This document shows positions 42,466-53,585 of a stretch of 64,000 nt of DNA, piece after piece. Position numbers and translations under genes: made by a program. The notes under the pieces were generated by a model, which saw only the letters and a program-made list of their open reading frames with translations, ran no database searches and was not told where the DNA came from. Position 1 is the first letter of the stretch. Every line of letters starts with the position of its first letter. This stretch comes from Armigeres subalbatus (Eukaryota > Arthropoda > Insecta > Diptera > Culicidae): contig NC_085140.1 in assembly GCF_024139115.2 (NCBI RefSeq), positions 433,193,240-433,257,239 of the forward strand. Reading direction: 5' to 3'.

Positions 42466-45120
42466 TTCTGAAATTAAATTTTTCGAAGAAGCATCGAGCA
42501 GAATGCGTCCGTTTCCGGGCGGAATTAGTTAGACTTACGACCAGATTCTTTATATGCTTCCGAATGGAATTATGTGAACTTCTGAACGGAATCCTTTGGG
42601 TCTTTGGAACGGAATCATTTTGAGCTTTCAAACGGAATTGTTTGATCTACGAAACGGAATCCTTTAGTACTCCCGAAAATAAACCTTCTGCGCTTAAGAA
42701 ACTTCCTGCCTTCTTGGAATCCCAAAAGAATACAGTTCAGAAGACCAAAAGACTTACTTTCAGAAGCCAAAATGAATTTCGTTCGAAAACCCAAAAGAAT
42801 TCTTTTGGGATTCTGAACTAAATTCTGTTCAATTTCTCCTCTAAATTGTTTGGGCTTCCAAACGGAATCTTATTGGGCTTTCAAACGGAATAATTCTGGA
42901 CACCCAAATGACGGTTTTGGGCTGAAAAATGAATTATTTTTAGGCTCAAGAACTACTTCGCTTTGATTCGGACTTCTTTTGGGCTTCGTTCGTAAGTTCA
43001 AAAGAAGTTCTTTCCGAAGCCCAATTTTATAAGAAGGATTCCAAGGTGAACGGAATGGAACGGAACGGAATCCTTTTCGGAAAATCTGTTAAGGTTTCGA
43101 ATGGAATCCTTTTAAATTTACGAACGGAACTCTTTTGGGCGTCGGAACAGAATCCTTTTGGAATTCTTTCGATCGAAATCCTTTCAAACGGATTTTTTGT
43201 GTGCTTCCAAACAGCATCCTTTTGAGCTTTCACACGGAATCCTTTTGGGCCTTTGAACGGAATTCTTTTGAACTATCGAACAGAATTCTTTTGGAAGCTC
43301 AAAATGATTCCGTTCAGACGCCTAAAAATAATTTCGTCGAATATTTCGTTCGGAATCCGTTTGGTCTGATCATTTTGCGCCTTCGAACGCAATCCTTTTG
43401 GCTTTTCGAGCAGAATGCTTTTGGTATTCCGAAAAAAAATCTTCGGGGATGCCTTTATGGATTGAAAAAAATACGTTTAGAAGCCGAAACAAACTCCTGC
43501 CAGAAGGTCAATATGGATTTGTTTGAAAGCCCAAATTAGTTATGTTCAGAATCCCAAACGAAATACGTTCAGAAGTCCAGATTTTTTTCGGATGGCTTCG
43601 TCAAAAAGAAGTATTTTCCGATTTCTCTAAGATGGATTTTGAGTAAAATCCTTTTGAGCGGAATTATTTTGGAGTTATCGGAATTATTCGAACGAAATAG
43701 TTCTGGGCTTCTGAATGAAACCTTTTCGGTCTTCAACAACAACATCTTCAACTGGCACAAGACGAGTTTAGTATTCAACTGTAAGGCCGTCTTCAGTGTC
43801 TGGTACTGGTAATATGTATCCGTAAAAGCAGGGCCGGATTCAGTCGGAAGGGAGCCCCGGGGCCGACAGCTTGTGGGGGCCCCAAAATGTACAAAAAAGG
43901 TTGGTTTTAAAACATAAGATTTGTGGGGGCCCGGGGCCACGGTCCCCCAGCCCCCTTCTTAATCCGGCCCTGCGTAAAAGTTACAACTTGGTGCACCACT
44001 CACTCACACTCAGTTTCTAATTCTGCAGCTCGATAAAAATCCGCACAGCCGTCTGCATAGCAAAATAAAAACTGATATCCCTGCAAAAATGACGTTTGTT
44101 AGCTGATTTTCGGCAAATTATTTGCTGATTTTCAGCAACTTTGACAGAAATCTCGGCAAAAAACATGATTGCTGGGGCTCGGCTGTGCGAAACTCGGTAA
44201 ATTTTGCTTAGATCTCGGTAAAAAAAATTAAGTGTTTGGAAATAAATGGAATTGTATTAAACTCGCCTTATGATAGGTGAAGACATTCCTCTAAAAGAGC
44301 CTAACAAGTTAAAAAAAATCTTTTTGGGATTGCGAACGAAATCCTTGGGAGGTTCCTTTTGGAATCTCACAAAGATTCCTTCTAGAAGTTCAAATGAATT
44401 CCTTTCAGGGGCCCATAATAAAGTCGTTAGAAATCCCAAAACAATTCCGTCCGGAATGCCAATATACTTCGTATGAATAGATAGATTTCTTCCCGAAGAA
44501 CAATTGTTCTTAGAAGTACTCTGAACGAATCCCTTTGGGGCTTTCGAACAGATTTTTTAGGCTTTCAAACGATTTTTTTCGGGCCTCTGCACGAAATTCT
44601 TTTGGCTTCTGAAGGGAATTCGTTTCGGTTTTTCCTGGACGAACCGAACGAAATCCTCTTGGACAAAATCTTAAGCTGCCGGTTGGAATAATTTTGAGCT
44701 TCTGAACGGAATCATTTTGAGATTTCGAACGGAATCCTTGTGAACTACCGAGCCCAAATAAATTCTCTCGGAAGCCTCGAAGAATTCCGTTCATAAGCCC
44801 TAATAAATCTTTTTTTTTTCAGAAACCCAGAAAAAAATTCCTTTTGGAAATAAAAAAAAAAAATTTGACCTGCAAACTAAAAATTACTTGGGCTTCCGAG
44901 AGGATCTCTTTTGGATTTCTTGATGGAATCGTGTTGGACTTAGAGAAGCTTTATGGGCGTCCAAACAAAATTATTTTAGGAATCCACCTGGAATTATTTT
45001 CGGAAGCTTAAAAAGATTTCGTTAATAAATCCAAAAGAATTCCATTTGGAAACACAAAGGCATTCGATCAAATATCAGAACAAAGGCAATTCGATTCTTA
45101 ACAGAAGTTATTCCTAAATG
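42466..45120. repeat. flipping-polarity 23-nt minisatellite, second block
   Basis: Same degenerate unit as 29561-38767 (GGAATCCTTTTGGGCTTCCGAAC and complement). It is broken by a 123-bp-family piece (43752-43805, reverse sense), the hAT MITE at 43829-43972 and a dispersed repeat at 44035-44225 that shares GCACAGCCG/CGGCTGTGC ends with 9345-9520. Confidence 0.8.
43829..43972. mobile_element. 144-bp hAT MITE with 8-bp duplication
   Basis: The inverted ends CAGGGCCGGATT and AATCCGGCCCTG are the classical hAT (CAGGG...) type. CGTAAAAG flanks both sides exactly (43821-43828, 43973-43980). The interior is strongly GC-rich (GGGGGCCC, CCCCGGGG), unlike its surroundings. Confidence 0.93.
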
Positions 45121-45159
45121 TTCTTACTAAGTGGAACTGTGTATTGTCTGTTAGTGCAA

Positions 45160-45466
45160 CCCGGATAGAAGCCGTGATATTGATAGCAAAACATGATATT
45201 AACTTGTTTGAAATAAGAGTAAAAATAACAAGCGAAATTAACAAAAAATCCACAAAAATATCAGGTTTTGCTATTAATAAGAATAAAGTAATAGCTCAAG
45301 ATATTGATAAGTTCATGTTAATGGCCAAACCTGATATTTTTATGATGTTTCGGAGGATGTTGTTATTTTCGCTTGTTATTTTTACTCTTATTTCAAACAA
45401 GTTAATATCATGTTTTGTTATCAATATCACGTTTTACTGTTAATGAGCTATTATCGTCTACCCGGG
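45160..45466. mobile_element. 307-bp MITE with long inverted ends
   Basis: After imperfect CCCGG.TAGA ends, an inner stretch of about 65 bp (GTGATATTGATA.CAAAACAT through AAAATAACAAGCGAAA) is almost perfectly inverted at the other end. AA flanks both sides. A 99-codon frame through it is a consequence of its sequence, not a gene. Confidence 0.8.
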
Positions 45467-46259
45467 AAGTTGTAGCTCAGTTGCCCAATAATACAATCGC
45501 AGTTATTTTATTGTCCCCCGTAAATTACAAAATTTATCTCTCCTCTTCGTAATAATAATGCGTTAAATCTAATCCAAGTTTGAAGAAATTTCAAGTTCCG
45601 TGTAGTATTACTCATGCCAGCGCCAAAATGTATGCAACCAACTTGCGTGCGTTTTCAGTGACGGGTAAGCGGAATCTCACTCTCTTTTTCATTCCTGAAA
45701 ATGCTTTTGGCTAGTGGTGTCAACTTCATCAAGTATTACGCAGTTTGCGCTAATTAATTAATGATTACGCCTTATTGATGGTAAAATTATGAACTGGGTG
45801 AAATAACTATTACCTACTATTTTGTGTTTTAGACATATTTTTCAATTAAAACAATTAAAATAACATTGAAGGGATTTCATTACAATCAATTATTATGAAA
45901 AAATAAGACATCACTAGGCGCTAGATTGAGCGAAAGAGAACTGGAAGAAAACCACCGACTGACAGCGATGAAGTAAGAGAATCGAACGAAAACATCATAT
46001 CCATTGATTGATACCGAATCTCTCGTTTTTCACCGTAGTGTTTAGTAAACAGCGTTGTGAATTAAAATATTAATGCAGATCATTATTGGTACCTTAGGGT
46101 GTGTTACTGCAGCTGAGCGTTTCTTTCGATATAAGAAAATGGATGCAGCACCTTTAAGCACCCGGTAAAGGACACCACTTCCCGTTCAACTTCACAAACT
46201 GTAACCAAATTCAGCAGTGCCAATTAACTGAGTGTGAAACTTATTCAACCAACCAAAAC
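45467..46259. other. upstream region of the GalNAc-transferase gene
   Basis: AT-rich, without detectable repeats. It must hold the promoter and 5' UTR; a TCAGC-type initiator-like sequence lies at about 46213, but no clear TATA box is placed correctly. Confidence 0.45.
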
Positions 46260-48427
46260 ATGTTCCGATTACGAGTCAAAATTTTCTACATCTACATCAT
46301 CATATCGTTCGTGTTGTCGGTTTATTTGTTCTATCTTATATCGAAATACTCGGTGGAGAAGTTCATCAACTATCAGCGCGGTGTTAGGTGGGTGGAAAAA
46401 ACACATCGATCAAGGTCAAGTTATTGTAATGGTCTATTTTTACAGAAGCAGTAAAACGCATGATCGACCCCGGATACCGCAGATCGTGGGGCACTACATC
46501 GGAGTTGGATCCGTGGGGAACGTATCGAAGGATTTTCTCAATACCAATAAGTTTGCCCCAGTGCCAGGAGCCGGGGAAAATGGGAATCCGGTTGTTATTC
46601 CAGCTAGGGATCTGCTTCTTATGCAGCAGCTGTTCCAGATCAATCGATACAATCTACTAGCGAGTGATCGAATGGCCTTGAACAGGTCGCTGCCGGACGT
46701 GCGAAAGTCGAAATGTTTGACCAAGGTGTACCCTTCCAAGTTGCCAACGACGTCAATTATAATAGTCTTCCACAATGAAGCGTGGTCGGTGCTGCTTCGG
46801 ACGGTTTGGAGTGTAATTATTCGATCGCCGAGGCATCTGATCAGGGAGATTTTGCTGGTGGATGATGCCAGCGATAGACGATTTTTGAAAAATGATTTAG
46901 AGAACTACGTGCAAAAGCTTCCGGTTGTAGCGAGCATTTTGAGACTGAACAAACGAGAGGGACTGGTGGCAGCGAGGTTGATGGGTGCCAGAGTGGCCAC
47001 CGGGGACACTTTGACATTTTTGGATGCTCATTGCGAGTGCTCTCCGGGTTGGTTGGAACCGTTGCTGGCGCGGGTTCAAGAGAACCCTAAAAAAGTTGTC
47101 TGCCCTGTGATCGACATTATCTCGGATGATAACTTTTCCTACATAAAGAGTTTTGAGTTCCATTGGGGTGCGTTCAACTGGCAGATGCATTTCAGGTGGT
47201 ACACATTGACCGATGAAGAATTGGCAGAAAGGCGGAAAGATACGACAATGCCATTCCATACTCCCGCAATGGCAGGCGGGCTGTTTACAATCGATCGTAA
47301 ATATTTCTTCGATATTGGAGCGTATGATGAACGGTTGAAGATTTGGGGAGGTGACAATCTGGAAATGTCTTTCCGAATATGGCAGTGTGGGGGTGAAATT
47401 GAAATCGCACCATGTTCACACGTAGGGCACTTATTCCGGAAGAGTTCCCCTTATACTTTTCCTGGGGGTGTCAGTGGGGTAAGATCAATGATTTAAAATG
47501 TTTCAATAAATTGAAAAATATAATTATTCATATTTTATTTCAGATTTTAAACGAAAACCTTGCACGAGTTGCTTTGGTTTGGATGGATGATTGGGCAAAA
47601 TTTTTCTTCAGGTTCAATAAAGGAACAGAGGAATTCAAGAGTTTGGTAATTCTATCGATCATTTGAAGTTTACATCTTAATTAACCGTGTTTATTTATAT
47701 TCAGAACGTATCATCCCGAGTAGCGCTCAAAAAGCAACTAAGCTGCAAGTCCTTCGACTGGTATTTACGAAAAATTTGGCCTCAAAACTTCTTCCCTGCA
47801 CCGAACAGATTTTTCGGTCGAATCCAACCCATTGATCTCAGTACATTCGACCATCAGGAATACATCACTCTTATGAAGAAAATCAATTTGATTGTGAAAA
47901 ATTTGAACCCAGAGCTGAAGTGGAAATTCTTGATCAAATATCTGTCGGAAAACGTAAAGAAAATTGGTGATTCCATGAAGGCCGCGAAACACACGTCCTA
48001 CTGTTTGCAAAAGCCTAAATCCAACTCGATCATCAGCCAGCCATTTGGTCAATCCTTCCTCAAAAAGTGCTCCCTGTTGATAAATGTGCTCGACGAGCAG
48101 TTCGTCATAGATGACTACGGTCGCGTCATGACGGACGAAGGGGTTTGTTTGGACTCGTTCCGTAAAACCGCGGTGGAAGAAGAGCAACTTGTCGAGGAGG
48201 CCAGGAAAATCAAGATGGTGACCTGTGGGAGCAACAAATCAGCCCAACGTTGGGTCTACGACACTGACACCTACCACGTGCGTAATATCGACAGCAATGA
48301 CTGTCTGGAGAGGGGTGTGACGCTCATCAAGGACGACCCTGAGGACAAGTTGGAGGTGTTCCTCAATCCGTGCGACGTGCGGAATGAACTGCAAAAGTGG
48401 ATGCTTTTCCCGGTGGCTTGGAAGTAG
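46260..48427 (+). CDS. polypeptide N-acetylgalactosaminyltransferase (GT27), Golgi
   Basis: Four exons: 46260-46387, 46446-47478, 47544-47645, 47705-48427; introns of 58, 65 and 59 nt, all GT-AG, phases 2, 0, 0; 661 residues. The enzyme transfers GalNAc from UDP-GalNAc to Ser/Thr, starting mucin-type O-glycans in the Golgi. A short N-terminus and one membrane segment (about residues 7-28) give type II topology. Catalytic motifs: [12 protein letters not shown] (152-163), LVDDASD (180-186), the metal-binding DAH of LDAHCEC (236-238), AMAGGLF (317-323), [17 protein letters not shown] (343-359) and [16 protein letters not shown] (369-384). A C-terminal ricin-type lectin domain (about 519-661) keeps CLD and the QRW and QKW remnants but is divergent, and a Lys-rich linker of about 60 residues precedes it. 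Start: the only ATG giving a membrane anchor in frame with exon 2. Which family member it is cannot be said. Confidence 0.93.
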
Positions 48428-49620
48428 ACGTACCTCGCGGATGCAATCTCGGGCACAAACATTTCAACGCACTAGTTAACACAAGCATGCATAGCACAGA
48501 CACACATACACAAAAGTAGAGATAAATTTTTAATATGCTCAACTGCTACCGACAGTATTCTCGTAAAATGTTTTTGATAAGAAAACGTATTCCTTAATAT
48601 TAACAGACTGCATCACATATGGAACCAGAAGGAAACCTAAAATTACATGCCATTCCAATATAAACGAGTAACATGTTTAAGGACAATACCATTCTGAATA
48701 ACTGAGTTTATTTGATTAACATAATTGGATTGATTTACAGTTTCCTGAACTGTTCAGCTGTTCAGAGTTCAGATTAAATTCCATGGATTTCTCATGTGTG
48801 TTTCTTAAATTAGGTTTTGTTCTGCAATAAGTACCAATTAATTGATATTGTAACGTTTTGATCTGTGATATTCAAGCATTCATGATCTGTATAAAAATAT
48901 CAGTAATAAGTTAATAGTAGTTTACTTAAATAATGAATTCTTGTTGGAAGTTGGATATGTGCATATGCACAGCATGTGATAAATTTAACAACTATTTTTG
49001 ATGGAAACCGAAGTCGGAGAAGCACCAGTCTAGCGAACTGGGATCGCTTTCGATTCCCATCGAAATATATTCATCATTTTTTGATTTAAACTCATCACGT
49101 GCCATGCATATGCCGTATCGAACATTCATCAAAGTAATTAACTTCGACGTCGAATGACCAATACACGGAAATTAGGTAATTAACTTAGATTGAAATAAAA
49201 CTTTGTTGTGTTTTGTCCGAATCACGTAAAGCCCACACGATGACAGCTTCTATTAATAACTTTGATGCACATCCATATACCCTATTTTGCATGAACTCTT
49301 CAGTTAGGATCAAAGTTGAATCTGCTATTCTTTTTGTGACATTTGTGACCAGATTCACTAAACACTGAGAACTGAGATGAGAAATCTCTTGATTGACCCA
49401 AAAACGAGTAAGGCAAATCATGATATGCAACGCTATGAAACCACATGCCTTTCGAGCATACGTACAGTTGAATATATTTGCAATGGTCTCCGGAAATCAA
49501 CCTATAGAACGGATTCAATTTTTATATATGTAGATATTGCAGAAATACCGCGAATACAACGTGCCCATAAACACTGGTTTTCTGATGAACTGATGCGGGG
49601 TGAAGGCGACAATTATTTAT
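48428..49620. other. 3' flank of the GalNAc-transferase gene, nothing recognised
   Basis: AT-rich with no clear repeat. No exact AATAAA was found close to the stop; variants (AATATAAA near 48657) may serve. Frames at 49185-49518 on the minus strand have no motif. Confidence 0.45.
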
Positions 49621-49756
49621 TTATTTATTACCAGACTAAGGCCGGAGTGGCCTGTGCAATACGTAAAAGTCTTCGCCTCCATGTACCGTCCGCCATCTGC
49701 ACCCCACCATAGATGGTACGCAGCACTTTTCTTTCGAAAACTCCCAGTGTGCGTTG

Positions 49757-51570
49757 CACATTGGAACAACTCAGAAAAAAGACGGTCAAAACCTCATTGT
49801 GGCGTTTAATACAGATTTAGATCCATGATTTGTTCATAGAATGTGTTCAAAAAGCTGCCCGACAAAATCTAGACCGTGAAATCCACTATTATGGTTCAAT
49901 GGCAAAAAAAAAATTTTTTTTTCCACAATTTTTTTTTGTTCGGGTTTTTGACAATGTTTTAGAATATTGTGTTTTGAAAAATTTTGCTGAAGATACTGTA
50001 TGTTTTTCTCCTAATTTTAAGTGTTGAATCGTTGTTCTTCGATATTGCAGTCTTAAATTAATATAAAAATCGATTTTCAATATTTCGAAACTAAATATAC
50101 AACGTTTTGACCCGTTTTGTATCACAAAACATTGAATAGCACTGACATACGCCAATCTGAAGATAATATGGCCTTTTTTATTGACATTTCTATCAAATGG
50201 AAAACATTTATCGGAAAAATAGGTCAATTTCATGAAAAAATGTCACCCTTATTGGCACATTTTGGCAGCTAGATTTACGTTATTCAGAAAGCCAATTTTA
50301 TATAGAAGAAGCCAGTGGCTAAAGATCAGTTGGGTCTGATGAGGCTCATTGATTTTTGTTCCAATTCTTAAAGTGCTATTTTCGACAAAAAAAAAGGTTT
50401 TGTTTCACCTGTATCCAGTTTGTACTAAAAATAGTACTAAAAAATGCTATAGCTCCCGCTCACAAAGAGTATTCTCCTCCCCTGAAGATCTGGAAGATAG
50501 AAATATGCGCTTGAACATGATAAGTAAGTAAAATATAAGCATACTGATTTTCTTGTTTCAATTTAATTTGCCTTTAATTGATTATTAAGCAGTTATTGCC
50601 GCATTATCGATTAACGTTAAGGTGCAAGTTTCTTAACCAATAAGGTATTATACGGGTACAGTACCGATTTTTGGCCATATCTCCATATTTGAGCATTTAT
50701 TAAACATATTTTAGAAGTTTTGGCGATGTTTTAGCTTTCATAAAGATACACTTATTATTTAGCCAAATTTACTTCTAAATCCAATCGATTTTGTTTGAAA
50801 ACAATGTTTTTCAAAAGTTGGCTAAATTAGGCACTGAATTATAAGCAAAGGGTACGCTCACCCTACTTATAGAAATAATAAATAGATCCACAATAAGGCC
50901 GATGAAATGAGTATATGATGAGAAAGAGAAATATTTATCGAAAACTACACTATAAAAATTGGAACAAAAATCAGTGAGCCTCATCAGACCCAACTGAGCT
51001 TTAGCCATTGGCTTCTTTTATACAAAATCAGCTTTCAGAATAACGGAAATCTAGCTGCCAAAATGTGCCTATAAGGCTGATATTTAATCAATAAAATAGC
51101 CTATTTTTTTTCAATAAAACCGTTCTATTTGACTGAAATTCCAATCAGAAAGACCATATTATCTGAAAACGATCGTATATTAGTGCCATTTTTATTTTGT
51201 GATATAAAACGTGTTGATATGTTGTATATTTATTTTAAAAATACTGAAAATCGATTTTTATATGAGTTTTGGACTGCAGTATCGAAAAACAACGATTCAA
51301 TCTTTAAAATTAGGAAGAAAACATACAGTATCGTTGCAAAATTTCTCAAAACACAATATTCTAAAACATTGTCAAAAACCCGAACAAAAAAAATGTAGAA
51401 AAATTTTTTTTTGCTCGGGTATCGCATTAAAACATAATAGTGGATTTCACGCTCTAGATTTTGTCGGGCAGCTTTTTGAACACATTCTATGAAAAAATCA
51501 TGGATCTAAATCTGTATTAAACGCCACAATGAGGTTTTGACCGTCTTTTTTCTGAGTTGTTCCAATCCAA
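49757..51570. mobile_element. 1.8-kb MULE-like foldback with 9-bp target duplication
   Basis: TGTGCGTTG flanks both sides (49748-49756, 51571-51579). The arms are about 630 bp (49757 to about 50393 and about 50937 to 51570) and match through ATTGGAACAACTCAGAAAAA, CAAAACCTCATTGTGGCGTT, GCTGCCCGACAAAATCTAGA and CAGTTGGGTCTGATGAGGCT. The outermost few bases differ. The 540-bp centre contains a MITE-like segment (about 50650-50870). No transposase. The 9-bp duplication with very long arms fits Mutator-like elements. Confidence 0.88.
50650..50870. repeat. diverged MITE-like segment inside the foldback
   Basis: GGTACAGTACCGATTTTTGGCCA at the left and TGGCTAAATTAGGCACTGAAT at the right recall the ends of the MITE at 1517-1733. 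Boundaries are not sharp. Confidence 0.45.
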
Positions 51571-51879
51571 TGTGCGTTGGTCCTCCATGCGCATCGTCTA
51601 GGTCTCTTGTCCGTAGAGAACTACCGGTCTAATAAGCGTTTTGTAGATAGTCAGTTTGGTACGGTGGCGAACTCTATTCGATCGAAGCGTTTTGTGGAGT
51701 CCATAGTACGTACGATTTACTGCCATGATGCGTCTCCGAATTACAATGCTGGTATCGTTACCAGAGGTAAATAGTGAGTCCAAGTACACGAATTATTCAT
51801 TTACCTTGATTACGTTACCACACCGATACAAACTCGTGGTGGGTGGCTTAAGTTGTCTTAAGTTAAGAAGGAGAAAGCG

Positions 51880-52670
51880 ATGAAGGTTGTGCACAAAGCG
51901 GAGCGTCGATTGCCAGGACTGTGGAACGACCAGCGAGTGTGCTTTGAATGCGGGAAGACCGGACATATACGGAAGGGATGTTACAAGTATCTAGCAAGAC
52001 TGGCAGAGGAACAGCAGATGGACTCTTGTACGAAAAATGAACGAACCGATGGACGAGCGCAGGCCAGAACATCGATTGTGAAGATCGCGGTTCAGGAGGA
52101 GACTGGTCATAGTCGATCGATCTGTTTCTCTGCAGTCGAATATGAGCATGCTGATCAAAGATAGGTGATATATTCTGGAGCATCACGTCGATAGAAAGTT
52201 TTTTACAAGCATTCAACAACGAAGGGAAGTCGAGTCAAGTACAAGACACTGAAGATGGCCTTACTGTTGAGGTCGAAATACGTATCTGTCAAGATACAAT
52301 TAAGTGGTGGAATTTAATGGGATTGTATAAACTCGTCTTATGACAAATGAACGAAGGGACGTTATTAAACTTGCGGATGGAAGAGAGTTGGTGTCTATCG
52401 GAGTCGGAGATGGTGTCCTAATCGCCATAGGTGATGACGGCAAGGCAACTAAAGTGAAACTAAATGATGTTCTATTTGTTCCCAAAATAAATACCAGTCT
52501 CATTTCCGTTAGATTGATTACATAATCGAGAGCTGATGTTAAGTTTTGATCTAATAATTGTTTTATTGATAGTAACGGCAAAAATATCTTGTTAGGAACC
52601 ATGGTAGATGGCATCTATAAGCTAAATGAATATGTAATGAAACATGAAGTAGGAGTGTTGGCATGGTGAT
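51880..52670 (+). pseudogene. Ty1/copia retrotransposon remnant (gag knuckle and start of pol)
   Basis: The first frame (51880-52164) holds a CX2CX4HX4C zinc knuckle (CFECGKTGHIRKGC), as at the end of copia gag. After a 123-bp insert, the next frame (52340-52525) reads IKLADGRELVSIGVGDG and VLFVPKINTSLISVRLI, a segment typical of copia polyproteins between protease and integrase. A third frame continues with FIDSNGKNILLGTMVDGIYK. Only about 0.7 kb is left, with frame changes and no LTR nearby. Confidence 0.82.
52228..52350 (+). mobile_element. 123-bp dispersed element with exact 9-bp target duplication
   Basis: ACGAAGGGA occurs directly before (52219-52227) and after (52351-52359) this segment, inside the copia remnant. 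It starts AGTCGAGTCAAGTACAAGAC, contains GAAATACGTATCTGTCAAGA and AAGTGGTGGAATTTAATGG, and ends CTCGTCTTATGACAAATGA. The ends are not clear inverted repeats and there is no A-rich tail or pol III box. Related pieces: 3636, 15700, 18418, 37925, 43752, 60840 and 61149. Confidence 0.85.
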
Positions 52671-52954
52671 GATTTCGAATTCAATGATGTAACTATGGTA
52701 ATCAGCGATTGTTATTTTTTCACTCAGTTCAATATAATACTTTTTTGCAATTCCTGATCATAGGTAATACCTGCAGCCGAATTCCGGTCAAAAAATCTCT
52801 TGTAAGAAAAGAAATTCTGGAAGAGAATTTCAAATTTTTCTTATTTTGGAATTCCGACGAAAGTGTGGACGAAATATTTTGACAGATGAAAAAGAAAACG
52901 AGAATTTAAATTTCTTCCAAATTTTTGTGGGAGAAACTTCCCATAATGAGTGTA

Positions 52955-53585
52955 AAATAATGTGGGAAATATTCTTGTTTTCTAGGCATGCATCCAATGT
53001 AATTGCCACTCATGATACACACTCATGCAATGGCAAGCATAGAAAAACTTTCAATTGGGTCCTAAAATGAAGAATCGATATTCGATTTTCTTTCAGGGAA
53101 CGATGAAGGTAATCATTCTAAACGTGTCAGTTTTTCTTTAGACTCAAAAATCGGAAAAGAACATTGTTTAATTTGAAATTGAAAAATAGATGAAAAATGC
53201 TTCCTCGACATTTTCGGTCTTGTTTGACGAACGGATTCAAACGCACTAGCAAAACACCGCAGGGCACTTGACTCAACCTTTGACAGTTAATATATGGAAC
53301 TGACGTTTTGGGCTGATGGTTCATTCGTTCTGAAATGTTGCACAGCCCAAAATTTGCCTTAAAATGTCTTAAACACAAATATATTATTTTTACTGAGTTA
53401 GAATTTTACCAGAATTTTTATAACAACGGTACAAGTATTCTTGACCGATGCACTATCGTTTGCAACCATAAACGAGGTAGGGCTTTAGGACCCGATTAAT
53501 AACTATGGAAATGCAAAAAGAACGCTAAGTTAGAAAACAGACCAAAATCCAGTTGGAATGTAGAGCCATTGAAAAAGAAGAAGAA
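52955..53585 (+). repeat. tRNA-SINE remnant interrupted by a MITE
   Basis: 52955-53056 and 53495-53585 together match the body and tail of the SINE at 7301-7586 (CATGCAATGGC.GGCATAGAAAA, ATTAATAACT.TGGAAATGC, GAAGAAGAA). The head is missing. Confidence 0.8.
53057..53494. mobile_element. 438-bp MITE in a SINE, ATT duplication
   Basis: The ends GGGTCCTAAA and TTTAGGACCC are inverted repeats. ATT occurs on both sides (53054-53056, 53495-53497), and the intact SINE at 7301-7586 has a single ATT at this site. A minus frame of 83 codons inside has no motif. Confidence 0.8.

Larger units (their letters stand above)
49625..51870 (-). pseudogene. LINE 3' remnant split by a foldback element
   Basis: The two halves, 49625-49756 and 51571-51870, read through when the insert at 49757-51570 is removed (one TGTGCGTTG kept). 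The minus frame 51598-51789 ends with RHRTKLTIYKTLIRPVVLYG, the conserved region after the reverse transcriptase in RTE-like LINEs. Clade assignment is tentative. The 3' terminus (about 49635) matches that of the fragment at 3190-3430. Confidence 0.75.

Noticed and set aside
45144..45443. 99-codon plus-strand frame
   Set aside because: It spans the inverted arms of the MITE at 45160-45466; the two ends encode complementary sequence.
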